A stretch of 64,000 bases of DNA from Calothrix sp. FI2-JRJ7 (GTDB taxonomy: Bacteria > Cyanobacteriota > Cyanobacteriia > Cyanobacteriales > Nostocaceae), in the NCBI GenBank assembly GCA_019359675.1, contig JAHHGX010000005.1:1-64000 (forward strand), written 5' to 3'. Below, in pieces: positions 34,845-44,489 of the stretch. Below the pieces are notes generated by a model. That model was not told the origin of the DNA. It did not search any database and worked only from the letters and a program-made list of their open reading frames with translations. The position numbers and the translations under genes are program-made. Every line of letters starts with the position of its first letter. Position 1 is the stretch's first letter.

Positions 34845-37800
34845 ATGCTAACATCAAATAAATTTGCTTTAACTCAATTAGACCTTGCAAATATTGTTGT
34901 TAATGCTAGTTATTTATCTGAACGGATAGATAATGAGCTATTTAAGATTAATGCCATTCCACCCAATAAAGAAACATTAAGCTTGGAGCGCTTAGAACAT
35001 TGGTGTCGGGTAGTGGCTGGTGGAAACTGGGAAAAATTTCAAAAGCGACTGCAATGGGCAGAGTGGAATATTGATACAGTACGTTTGTCTATAAACTCAG
35101 TATGTCTCAAGGACAGTCAAACTTTACCAGACTGGGCTATCACTTTGTCCGAGGTTATTCAAACTGCCGAATCGTTTCTTGATGAATTCAAAATCGATGC
35201 AAAGGGGGAGCTAAAATCTCAAATTCCTATTGACCCTGAAAATCCACTACCGTTTGAAGACCTATTGCTACCAGCCTGTTTTGTAGCACGACACAAATTA
35301 CTAAACTGTTTGGGGTCTGGGTCATTATCTCCTAGTTGTTTACCTTTAGAACTGCTTGATGAAAAAGCCTACCTAGCAATGGAGCGCAACTTGCTCTCCA
35401 CCTTAGTACATATCTGTGAGAAAAGCCTAGAATATGAATTTTCTCGTTCTCGTCCCTTTGGACAAAGTTTGCTTAATGTTCTCTTAAAAGATACAAAACT
35501 TAACAAAAACAAAACCTACTATCAAGCATTTGTGCAGAAACTTTTACAGGATGGAATGCTGACTTTTTTCCAAAAATATCCTGTATTGGGTAGATTGTTA
35601 GCAACGCAAATTAATTTCTGGGTTGAAGCAACAACAGAGTTTTTGCAACGTTTAAAAGCGGATTTACCGAATATTCAACAAACGCTAGCTAATTGTGAAT
35701 CAACAGTAAATACTAAGTTAGGAAAAGTTATTGAAATCAAGCTGAATCTATCTGACCCTCATAAAGGAGGCCGCTGTGTCATCGCTCTAACCTTTGAGTC
35801 GGGGTTGAAGTTAGTCTACAAACCTAGAAACTTAGGTTTAGAATTTGCTTATAACCAGTTTTTAAATTGGTGCAATGAGCAAGGTGTGCTTTTACCCTTC
35901 AAAGTTATCAAGGTTATCAATTGCCAAACCTATGGTTGGATGGAATATGTGGAGCAGTTGCCTTGTTCTGATGAAGTTGCAGCACAGCATTTTTACCAAC
36001 GTGCGGGAATGCTGCTGTGCCTGCTGTATACTTTAGGAGCGGCTGACTGTCACTACGAAAACTTAATCGCCTGTGGCGAACACTTAGTGTTAGTTGACAT
36101 GGAAGCGTTAATGCATCATGAGCAGAAACATCTAGAAGATTTTCCACAAGCAACAGCAATGATGGCTGTTAATGAACAGTTTTGGAAAGATTCAGTTCTC
36201 CGCACTGGATTATTACCTCGTTGGGATATTAATCAAGACAAGGGCATTGCCTATGATATCAGTGGTTTAGGAAGTGTTGACCGACAGCCATCACCTTGGC
36301 GGGTGCTGCAATGGGAATCTGTCAATACCGATAATATGCACCAAGTCTACCAGACTAAAACCATGCCAGTCGGTAAAAATGTGCCCGTTTTAAATGGGGT
36401 ATCTCTGTCACCGAACAACTATCTTGAGGATTTGGTTGAGGGGTTTGGGCAAATGTATCGCTTCCTTCTAAAGCAGCGACAGTTTCTCCTAGCAAAATCT
36501 AGTCCCCTAACAGCACTCTCTAACCAACAGGTGCGATTTATCTTTAGACCTACCAAAGTTTATGCTACTGTCTTACAAAAAACTCTAGCTCCCGAATTCC
36601 TCCGAAACGGAATTGACCGCAGCATTGAACTAGATATCTTAGCCCGTGCTTTTGTGGTCACGGAGAATAAGCCAAATGCATGGCCTATTTTGGCTTCTGA
36701 ACTTCGAGCAATGGAGCAACTAGATATTCCCTACTTTGGCGCCAATTCTGGCAGCAATGCCCTTAGTATTGGAGTCGAACAACCAATAGAACAGTATTTT
36801 GTCGCGCCTAGCTATACCCAAGTCATCTTGAGGCTACAAAAATTTGATCAGACTAATTTCGCTCGGCAAGTGGCGATTATCCGAGAAACTTTTTATGCCA
36901 GAGTAGCACGCGAATCACTAGGAACTAAGCAAATAAGTGCAGATTCTACTTTTGTAGCAGCCGATAGCTCTACATACAACATTTTGACAAATGAACAGCT
37001 ACTTACCTCTGCTTGTAATATTGCCTCAGAAATTGAAGCCCATGCGATTAGAGAAGCAGACGGCAGTGTTTATTGGATGGGCTTAAACTATATCCCCAAT
37101 GTTGAACGATTCCAATTTCAGCTTCTAGATGAGAGCCTTTACAATGGTAATTGTGGTATCGCATTATTTATAGCGGCTTTGGCTGATTTGAAAAGCTGTA
37201 GCAGCTTCCACGACCTAGCTTTCGGTGCTTTACAACCCACACGCAGAATTTTACAGATAGCCGATGCAGAATTGGCTCGAAGATGTGCTAAGAAAATTGG
37301 TATTGGTGGTGCTACTGGGCTTGGTTCGATTATCTATTCTCTCGTTAAAATCAGCCATTTCCTAAAGGAACCAGCGCTGATTGAAGATGCTCAGAGATTT
37401 ACCAATTTTATTACTCTAGACCTCATTGCACAAGACCAACAGTTCGACGTGATGAATGGAACAGCAGGGTTAATTTTGGGGTTGCTGGCACTTTATAACC
37501 AGACACTGGAAAAGGAGGTTTTAGATAAAGCGATAGCCTGCGCTCAACATTTGCTAGAGCATCAGATTAGCGTTGATGGTTTACCTAGAGCTTGGAAAAC
37601 CAAGGAAGGTAAGCCACTTACAGGTTTTTCTCACGGAACTGCGGGTATTGCCTATGCCTTGTTGCAGCTTTATTCGTTTACCCATGACAGCATTTATAAA
37701 GAGGCAGCTAGTGAAGGAATTGCCTACGAGCGTAGTTGCTTCTCAAGCGCTGCTGCCAACTGGCCTGACTTTCGTTCTTTTGCTCAACAAAATGGTCAAC

Positions 37801-38216
37801 CAGGGTTTTCAGTCAGTTGGTGTCATGGCGCTCCTGGAATTGGGTTAGCAAGATTGGGCGCTTTATCAATATTGGACACAGAAGAAATTCGTCAAGATGT
37901 GGAAGTGGCATTGCAAACTACTCAGAAGTACGGGTTGCAGGGAGTAGACCACCTGTGCTGTGGTAACTTGGGTCGATGTGAGTTACTGTTAGTGGGGGCA
38001 CAAAAACTATCGCGTCCCGCGTTACTTACGATGGCCCAACAAAAAGCAGCTTGGGTTGTAGCCAGAGCAGAACGCACAAGAGCTTATCAATTGTTTGCTA
38101 ACTTGCCTAACTATGTGTTTAGCCCCTGTTTCTTTCAGGGAACTGCTGGCATTGGCTATGAGTTACTAAGGTTGGCGTATCCAGAAGTATTACCCTCGAT
38201 ACTATTGTGGGAATAA
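34845..38216 (+). CDS. lanM: Class II lanthipeptide synthetase LanM (CCG type)
   Basis: 1123 residues. The N-terminal dehydratase domain (about 100-680, DUF4135) has a kinase-like core: LKLVYKPRNL (lysine), LGAADCHYENLIA with His403, and LVLVDMEAL. It phosphorylates and eliminates Ser/Thr of the precursor. The C-terminal LanC-like cyclase (about 760-1120) has GFSHGTAG, SWCHGAPG (Cys993) and HLCCGN (Cys1038, Cys1039). Three Cys ligands to zinc instead of Cys-Cys-His define the CCG group, which includes the promiscuous ProcM of marine cyanobacteria. Downstream of its precursor and upstream of an MFS exporter. Confidence 0.95.
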   Translation: MLTSNKFALTQLDLANIVVNASYLSERIDNELFKINAIPPNKETLSLERLEHWCRVVAGGNWEKFQKRLQWAEWNIDTVRLSINSVCLKDSQTLPDWAITLSEVIQTAESFLDEFKIDAKGELKSQIPIDPENPLPFEDLLLPACFVARHKLLNCLGSGSLSPSCLPLELLDEKAYLAMERNLLSTLVHICEKSLEYEFSRSRPFGQSLLNVLLKDTKLNKNKTYYQAFVQKLLQDGMLTFFQKYPVLGRLLATQINFWVEATTEFLQRLKADLPNIQQTLANCESTVNTKLGKVIEIKLNLSDPHKGGRCVIALTFESGLKLVYKPRNLGLEFAYNQFLNWCNEQGVLLPFKVIKVINCQTYGWMEYVEQLPCSDEVAAQHFYQRAGMLLCLLYTLGAADCHYENLIACGEHLVLVDMEALMHHEQKHLEDFPQATAMMAVNEQFWKDSVLRTGLLPRWDINQDKGIAYDISGLGSVDRQPSPWRVLQWESVNTDNMHQVYQTKTMPVGKNVPVLNGVSLSPNNYLEDLVEGFGQMYRFLLKQRQFLLAKSSPLTALSNQQVRFIFRPTKVYATVLQKTLAPEFLRNGIDRSIELDILARAFVVTENKPNAWPILASELRAMEQLDIPYFGANSGSNALSIGVEQPIEQYFVAPSYTQVILRLQKFDQTNFARQVAIIRETFYARVARESLGTKQISADSTFVAADSSTYNILTNEQLLTSACNIASEIEAHAIREADGSVYWMGLNYIPNVERFQFQLLDESLYNGNCGIALFIAALADLKSCSSFHDLAFGALQPTRRILQIADAELARRCAKKIGIGGATGLGSIIYSLVKISHFLKEPALIEDAQRFTNFITLDLIAQDQQFDVMNGTAGLILGLLALYNQTLEKEVLDKAIACAQHLLEHQISVDGLPRAWKTKEGKPLTGFSHGTAGIAYALLQLYSFTHDSIYKEAASEGIAYERSCFSSAAANWPDFRSFAQQNGQPGFSVSWCHGAPGIGLARLGALSILDTEEIRQDVEVALQTTQKYGLQGVDHLCCGNLGRCELLLVGAQKLSRPALLTMAQQKAAWVVARAERTRAYQLFANLPNYVFSPCFFQGTAGIGYELLRLAYPEVLPSILLWE

Positions 38217-38258
38217 ACTCTCCAGGGTTAATAAAATGCTTCAACAAGCGCGAAAGCT

Positions 38259-39554
38259 ATGAATATGCGAGTCTTTATTATTATCTGGTTCGGACAACTA
38301 GTTTCTCTAATTGGCTCTAACCTGACTAACTTTGCTTTAGGTCTCTGGGTATATCAACACACCGGAGCAATTACCCAGTTTGCCTTTATTTCTCTATCCA
38401 TGTCCGTACCACTGATTGTAATTTCCCCTTTTGCTGGTGCTTTGGTAGACCGTTGGAACCATCGCGATTGCATGATATTCAGTGATTTTAGCGCGGGTCT
38501 AAATATACTTGCAATCGCCTTGCTCTTGCTCATAGGTCGCCTAGAAATTTGGCACATTTATTTAGCTGTTGCCATCAGTTCGACTTTACAAATTTTTCAA
38601 GGGTTAGCTTATGTAGCCACTACCACTGTGCTTGTGTCCAAACATAACTTGAGTCGTGCCAACGGTATGCATCAACTAGCAGGAGCTATTACTCAGCTAA
38701 TCTCACCTATGCTGGGAGGGGTTCTTTTGGAAATCATTCATTTGCACGGTATTATCCTGCTTGACTTTACTACCTTTATTTTTTCCTTAATTACCCTACT
38801 TGTAGTTAGATTCCCTAGTGTAAAAATTAATACTAAAAAAGCAGGCAAAAGTTTGCTGTTTCGAGAGATTGCTTACGCCTGGACTTACATCACTGCTCGA
38901 AAAGGGCTGTTAGGACTAATGATTTTCTTCACCACCAACAGCTTTTTTATAGGAACCTTTAGCGTTCTATTTACACCCCTAGTGCTATCTCTCACCTCGC
39001 CTACTGTCCTTGGTATTATAGTATCTATAGGCGGCATAGGCTCACTAGCGGGTAGTCTATTAATGAGTACTTGGGGAAATTCAAAGCAACTCATCTACAA
39101 CTTACTCGGCTTTCAAATGTTGGGGGGATTGTGCCTCATATTTGTTGGATTACATATAAACATCCTACTCCTTACCTTTTTTCTTTTTCTCTTTTTCTTT
39201 GGCTTGCCAATTTTTTATGGATGCAATCAAGCCATTTGCCAAAAAATAATCCCACCTGACTTACAGGGAAGGGTCTTTGCGATAAAACAAATGCTTGCTA
39301 ACTCATCCCGTTTATTTGCTTATCTTATTGCCGGATTATTAGCTGAAAAAGTCTTTAAACCCTTAGTACTCCCCCACAGCCCCTTGGCTGCTAGTATTGG
39401 ACAAATCATCCGCACCGGGACTGGTAATGGTATTGGTTTAATGTTCATTTTCATTGGATTTCTGACTATGCTTGTAAGTATTTTAGGCTATCAGTATCCT
39501 CCCCTGCGGTCAGTTGAGGATGAATCGCCACATGATTTATTGCTGGAGAAATAA
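38259..39554 (+). CDS. MFS transporter (DHA3-like), likely lanthipeptide exporter
   Basis: 431 residues and twelve hydrophobic segments. It begins MRVFIIIWFGQLVSLIGSNL then LGLWVYQHTGA, with the MFS loop motif GALVDRWNHRDCMIFSDF, as in MefA-type DHA3 efflux permeases. It starts 43 nt after LanM, in the same operon. Class II lanthipeptides usually use an ABC transporter with a C39 protease (LanT) that removes the leader; none is present here, so this permease may export the peptide and the leader may be removed by an unlinked protease. A hairpin follows. Confidence 0.88.
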   Translation: MNMRVFIIIWFGQLVSLIGSNLTNFALGLWVYQHTGAITQFAFISLSMSVPLIVISPFAGALVDRWNHRDCMIFSDFSAGLNILAIALLLLIGRLEIWHIYLAVAISSTLQIFQGLAYVATTTVLVSKHNLSRANGMHQLAGAITQLISPMLGGVLLEIIHLHGIILLDFTTFIFSLITLLVVRFPSVKINTKKAGKSLLFREIAYAWTYITARKGLLGLMIFFTTNSFFIGTFSVLFTPLVLSLTSPTVLGIIVSIGGIGSLAGSLLMSTWGNSKQLIYNLLGFQMLGGLCLIFVGLHINILLLTFFLFLFFFGLPIFYGCNQAICQKIIPPDLQGRVFAIKQMLANSSRLFAYLIAGLLAEKVFKPLVLPHSPLAASIGQIIRTGTGNGIGLMFIFIGFLTMLVSILGYQYPPLRSVEDESPHDLLLEK

Positions 39555-39620
39555 CTATATCCTTAAGAAACTGTTGCATTGTTATTAGTGAAATTGCGTC
39601 AGTTTACATTTAAATACAAT

Positions 39621-39656
39621 ATAGGTCTCGGCGTTACGTGTAACGTCGAGACCTAT
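39621..39656 (+). terminator. Hairpin after the lanthipeptide operon
   Basis: ATAGGTCTCGGCGTTAC, a GT centre and GTAACGTCGAGACCTAT, nearly perfect. Its GTTACGTGTAAC core is shared with the palindromes at 53545, 53979 and 54413. No strong T tail. Confidence 0.6.
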
Positions 39657-39762
39657 GTTATGTTTTATAGGTGGAAGGCGCCCGTAAATAATAAATCTAC
39701 TTTTACGAAATTTTGCTTTGGGCAGATGTAATTTAGATACGTGGTCGATTTGGGTGTTACCA

Positions 39763-42700
39763 ATGACAAAGTTGGTTGTTCTGAAGCTAGATGGCGACTT
39801 ACAGCAGGGTGTAAGGGTAACGCTTGCAATTGCATTTGAAGGTGTTAACCCCTATAAAGAGGTTACTGCCTATTTACCACCAGTTGCAGAATTAATTACA
39901 AAAATTGACCAGTGGCGGTCAGTTTATCGTAGTTTGGGAAATTCAACCCGCGCGCTGAAAGCGATAAAAGTTAGTTATCATGGTTCCATTAACCAAAAGT
40001 GCGAGGACTGTAAAAATTCCGCTTCGGAGTTAAAAAAGCGACTAGATAACTGGTTGCGTGAGGAATCTTTTCGTCCTATACGCGAAACATGGTTGAAGGA
40101 ATTGAAAGAAAATGAATTAACGCGGGTATTAATTCGCACATCGAGCCAGCAGTTGCGACAAATACCTTGGCATCTTTGGGATTTGCTGGAAGAATATCCC
40201 AATATAGAATTAGGGTTGAGTACCCCAGATTATCAATATTTCCCCAAACCGAAAACTCCGACAGAAAGAAACAAAGTTAAAATTTTGGCGATTATTGGCA
40301 ATAGTACGGGTATTGATGTACACACAGACCGTAGGTTGCTCGCTTCTTTACCGGACACCGATGTGACTTTTTTAGTTCAGCCCCAACGTCACGAAATTAA
40401 TGATTCTTTGTGGGAGCAACCTTGGGATATTTTGTTTTTTGCAGGTCACAGTAAAACTGTGGGAGATAGTGGTCGAATATACATCAATCAATATGAGGAT
40501 TTAACTATTGATGAATTAAAGTATGGGTTGAAAAAGGCTACTACTAACGGTTTAGCTTTAGCGATTTTTAATTCCTGCGATGGGTTGGGATTGGCATACG
40601 AGTTAGAAGCGCTACATATTCCCCAAATTATTGTCATGCGGGAACCAGTGCCAGATGCAGCGGCACAGACATTTTTAAAGCATTTTTTAGTCGCTTTTGC
40701 TGGTGATGGTAAGCCTTTGTATCAAGCAGTAAAGGAAGCCAGGTTAAAACTGCATGGTCTTGAGGATAAATATCCCTGTGCTTCTTTGTTACCAGTGATT
40801 TGTCAAAATGCTGGTGCGGTTCCACCTGGTTGGTTAGACTTAGGTCGGCGCCCTACCCAAATTAGTCCCTATCGTGGTTTGTTTGCTTTCAAAGAAAAAG
40901 ATGCACAGTTCTTTTTTGGACGGGAAACTTTCACCCAGATGTTGGTGGAAGCTGTACAAACTCAACCATTTGTTGCTGTAATTGGTTCTAGTGGCAGTGG
41001 TAAATCTAGTGTAGTGTTCGCTGGTTTGGTCAGGCGCCTGCGAGATAGTGGTAACTGGCATATTGTTGACTTTCGACCAGGTTCAAGACCTTTGTTTGCT
41101 TTAGCTACAGCACTTTCTCAAAAAGAAAGCCATTTAAGCCGCACTGACCGCTTGCGCTCAATTAGAAACCTTGCTACTGACCTGGAGCAATGTGAAAATG
41201 GATTGCGAGATGTCGTAGATGATATTCTTTGTTATGACCCGAACAAACGTTTGTTACTAGTTGCCGACCAGTTTGAGGAACTTTATACTCTTTGTCGAGA
41301 CCCACAAGAGCGCAAAGCTTTTTTAGATAGATTACTCGAAGCCATCACAACATGCCGTAATTTTAGTTTTGTCATCACTCTCAGGGCAGACTTTTTGGGA
41401 CAAGCATTGTCTTATCGTCCTTTTGCTGATGCGTTGCAGTATGCAGACTTAAAACTTGGATCGATGACGGACTGTGAACTAGAAGCAGCGATAGAAAAGC
41501 CTGCTAATTTACTGGGGGTAACAGTTGAGGAAGGACTTGCCGAACGTATTCTTTCTGCGGTAGGCGCCGAACCAGGTGATTTACCTTTATTAGAGTTTGC
41601 CCTAACTCAACTCTGGGCAAAACAAGTTGATGCTCAGTTAACACATAGTGCTTATGATGAAATTGGTGGTGTAGAAGCAGCATTAGCTCGTTATGCTGAT
41701 AAAGTATATAACCAACTTAATTTTGAGGAACAAGAAAGGGCGCAGCGAATTTTTATCCAGCTTGTGCATCCAGGGATGGGAGCCGAAGATACCCGTCGTG
41801 TCGCCACCCGCGCGGAGGTGGGTGAGGAAAATTGGGATTTAGTGACTTGCTTGGCCTCGGCGCGCTTAGTAATTACCGGACGCTTGGGAGATGGCAGCAA
41901 AAATGTTAATGAAACAGTGGAATTTGTCCATGAAGCGTTGATTCGCAGTTGGGGACAATTACATATATGGATGCAACAAGACCGGGACTTTCGCTGTTGG
42001 CAGGAACAGTTACGGGCGGCTCGGCGTGGTTGGGAAAATAGTAGCTTTGATGAAGGAGCGCTGTTAAGAGGAAAGCCACTAGCGGATGCAGAATATTGGC
42101 AAGGTAAACGCTTTTTAGAATTGAGTCCGCAGGAGAGGAGTTTTATTGGGCTGAGTGTGGAACTGAGGGAGCATAAAAGCAAAAAACAAAAGCGCAGGCG
42201 CCGACTTATTATCTTAGGACTTACTACTGGTTTGGTTGTAGCCATCTTACTCGCTGTCATCGCTTGGTGGCAAGGGCAAAATGCTAATAAGAATGAAATC
42301 GAAGCTCTCAATGCCACAACAGCAGCGCAGTTAACATCAAATCAGGATTTTGATGCACTCATAACAAGTTTAAAGGCATCGAAAAAACTTAGTAATATCA
42401 GCCCCGTAGCATTTATTTTTGACGAAAAAGCTCATACCCAAAGAGAAATTAATGGTTTCTTGCAAGAAGCGGTTTACAAAGTCCAAGAACGCAATAGATT
42501 AGGACATTCAGATGAAGTTATAGATGTTACTTTTAGCCCTGACGGTAAAATAATTGCCACTACCAGCAGAGACAAAACAGTTAAACTCTGGAGTTTGGAT
42601 GGGAAAGAAATCACAACCCTTAAAGGACATAGAGTTTTAGTTCATAGCGTTAGTTTTAGCCCAGACCAGAAAATAATTGCTACTGCAAGCTGGGACAACA

Positions 42701-44301
42701 CTGTCAAACTTTGGACAATATCAGGTGAATTAATTACTACCCTTGATGCCCATGAGGAGCCAGTTTACAGTGTAAGTTTTAGTCCTAACAACCAAATATT
42801 TGCTAGTGCTGATAATGGCGGAAATGTGAAAATTTGGAATTTAAAGGGTAAAAAAATAAAAACTTTTAAAGCCCATAATCAGTCAATATTTTGTGTCAGC
42901 TTTAGCCCAGATAGCCAGACTCTTGCTACTGCCAGCGCTGATGGTACAGTCAAGCTTTGGGATTTAGATGGAAAAGAACTACAAACACTTAGAGAACACA
43001 AAGATTGGGTTTGGAATGTGAATTTTAGCCCAAATGGTAAGATGATTGCGACTGCAAGCCAAGATGGTACAGCCAAGCTTTGGAACCTTGATGGTAAGGA
43101 AATTAAAACTTTGGATGGGCATAAAGATTCAGTTACTAGTATCAGTTTTAGCCGCGATGGCGAAATGATTGCCACTAGTAGTACTGACAAAACCGTGATT
43201 CTTTGGAATAAGAATGGTGATAAACTGCAAACCCTTACTGGACATAAAAATTGGGTTTGGCGAGTTAGTTTTAGTCCCGACGGTAAGCAAATTGCAACTG
43301 CCAGTAAAGACAAAAGCGTCAAACTTTGGCAGATACAAGGTAAGAAGCTCCAGGTAATTCCGCCACATAACGCTGCAATTTATAGTATTGCTTTTAGTCC
43401 GGACGGTAAGCAAATTGCTACTGCTAGTTGGGACAAAACTGTCAAAATTTGGGCGCCATCCGGTAAATTAATTCGCATTTTACCAGAACATAATAGTCCG
43501 GTAACTGATGTTAGTTTTGCTCCTGACGGACAGCAAATTGTTACAGTGACTAACGATGGAACTGTCACTGTTTGGAATGGCGAAGGTGAGAAAATTAGGG
43601 CATTTAAAGGTCATAATGATTGGATTTGGAGCGTTAAATTTAGCCCCGACGGTCAGATTTTCGCCACTGCAAGTAAAGATAAAACTGTCAAGCTATGGAA
43701 CAGAGATGGCAGCTTAGTCAAGACTCTTGAGGGACATGAAGACACAGTTAATAGTGTAGATTTTAGTCCGGATGGCAAAATTATTGCCACTGCTAGTTGG
43801 GACACAAATGCCAAACTTTGGACGCGAGAAGGTAAATTAACCAATACTCTTACGGGGCATAAAGATGGAATTCATAGTATCAGTTTTAGCCCCGATGGTA
43901 AAATCATTGCCACTGCTAGCGAAGATAAAACTGTTAAACTTTGGACAAACAAAGGTGAATTTATCACTACTTTAAGAGGGCATGATGCCGGAGTTTTCCG
44001 AGTTAGATTTAGCCCGGATAGCAAGATGATAGCAACTGGCAGTTTAGACCACACAGTTAAACTTTGGAGTATAGATGGCAAAGAATTAAAAACCTATCGA
44101 GGGCACGATGATTCAGTTTGGAGTCTCAATTTTAGTCCTGAACGACATATTCTTGCATCAGGTGACAACAATGGCAGATTGATTTTGTGGAATTTAGATT
44201 TGGAACCTGAAGAATTACGAGCTTATGGCTGTAATTGGGTACGTGATTACTTAAAAAATAATATCAATGTTGCTAATAAAGATAGGAAAATCTGTGATTA
44301 A
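39763..44301 (+). CDS. CHAT protease - STAND ATPase - 14-blade WD40 protein
   Basis: 1512 residues from the ATG at 39763 (MTKLVVLKLDGDLQQGVRV); a TTG 45 nt upstream is in frame but not conserved-looking. CHAT domain at about 130-360 with His229 (LFFAGHS) and Cys272 (IFNSCDGLG). STAND NTPase at about 375-800 with Walker A GSSGSGKSS (408-416) and Walker B LLLVADQFEEL. One membrane segment near 835 (LIILGLTTGLVVAILLAVIA). Then 14 WD40 repeats of the form GHxDxVxSVSFSPDGKxIAT, enough for two propellers. A sensor (WD40), switch (STAND) and executioner protease (CHAT) in one chain, as in cyanobacterial metacaspase-like death or defence proteins. Confidence 0.93.
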   Translation: MTKLVVLKLDGDLQQGVRVTLAIAFEGVNPYKEVTAYLPPVAELITKIDQWRSVYRSLGNSTRALKAIKVSYHGSINQKCEDCKNSASELKKRLDNWLREESFRPIRETWLKELKENELTRVLIRTSSQQLRQIPWHLWDLLEEYPNIELGLSTPDYQYFPKPKTPTERNKVKILAIIGNSTGIDVHTDRRLLASLPDTDVTFLVQPQRHEINDSLWEQPWDILFFAGHSKTVGDSGRIYINQYEDLTIDELKYGLKKATTNGLALAIFNSCDGLGLAYELEALHIPQIIVMREPVPDAAAQTFLKHFLVAFAGDGKPLYQAVKEARLKLHGLEDKYPCASLLPVICQNAGAVPPGWLDLGRRPTQISPYRGLFAFKEKDAQFFFGRETFTQMLVEAVQTQPFVAVIGSSGSGKSSVVFAGLVRRLRDSGNWHIVDFRPGSRPLFALATALSQKESHLSRTDRLRSIRNLATDLEQCENGLRDVVDDILCYDPNKRLLLVADQFEELYTLCRDPQERKAFLDRLLEAITTCRNFSFVITLRADFLGQALSYRPFADALQYADLKLGSMTDCELEAAIEKPANLLGVTVEEGLAERILSAVGAEPGDLPLLEFALTQLWAKQVDAQLTHSAYDEIGGVEAALARYADKVYNQLNFEEQERAQRIFIQLVHPGMGAEDTRRVATRAEVGEENWDLVTCLASARLVITGRLGDGSKNVNETVEFVHEALIRSWGQLHIWMQQDRDFRCWQEQLRAARRGWENSSFDEGALLRGKPLADAEYWQGKRFLELSPQERSFIGLSVELREHKSKKQKRRRRLIILGLTTGLVVAILLAVIAWWQGQNANKNEIEALNATTAAQLTSNQDFDALITSLKASKKLSNISPVAFIFDEKAHTQREINGFLQEAVYKVQERNRLGHSDEVIDVTFSPDGKIIATTSRDKTVKLWSLDGKEITTLKGHRVLVHSVSFSPDQKIIATASWDNTVKLWTISGELITTLDAHEEPVYSVSFSPNNQIFASADNGGNVKIWNLKGKKIKTFKAHNQSIFCVSFSPDSQTLATASADGTVKLWDLDGKELQTLREHKDWVWNVNFSPNGKMIATASQDGTAKLWNLDGKEIKTLDGHKDSVTSISFSRDGEMIATSSTDKTVILWNKNGDKLQTLTGHKNWVWRVSFSPDGKQIATASKDKSVKLWQIQGKKLQVIPPHNAAIYSIAFSPDGKQIATASWDKTVKIWAPSGKLIRILPEHNSPVTDVSFAPDGQQIVTVTNDGTVTVWNGEGEKIRAFKGHNDWIWSVKFSPDGQIFATASKDKTVKLWNRDGSLVKTLEGHEDTVNSVDFSPDGKIIATASWDTNAKLWTREGKLTNTLTGHKDGIHSISFSPDGKIIATASEDKTVKLWTNKGEFITTLRGHDAGVFRVRFSPDSKMIATGSLDHTVKLWSIDGKELKTYRGHDDSVWSLNFSPERHILASGDNNGRLILWNLDLEPEELRAYGCNWVRDYLKNNINVANKDRKICD

Positions 44302-44332
44302 GTAGGTTGGCATAAGCCACCTTACCTTTATA

Positions 44333-44376
44333 CTAAAAATAATTAAGTAGCTATTTGATGAAGAGCTAAAAATAGT
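44333..44376 (+). promoter_or_regulatory. CTAAAAAT box pair upstream of the LysM-lysozyme gene
   Basis: CTAAAAATAATTAAGTAG at 44333 and CTAAAAATAGTGAACTA at 44366, exactly 33 bp apart; the second is 124 nt before the ATG at 44490. Confidence 0.6.
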
Positions 44377-44489
44377 GAACTACTAATTGAACTTATTAAG
44401 AATATAATTGATAAAAGTAAGGCAAAGTATCTCAACTTGTTTGACGTTTTCAGATTTTCATTAAACTTAATTTACTAAAGGATACAATC

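Noticed and set aside
39718-39762. TTG start 45 nt upstream for the CHAT-STAND-WD40 protein
   Set aside because: The ATG at 39763 begins the segment shared with the other CHAT protein; the extra 15 residues look like spacer.
42879-44081. Minus-strand open frames opposite the WD40 repeats
   Set aside because: They are antisense images of the repeated SFSPDGK-type codons with no independent evidence.
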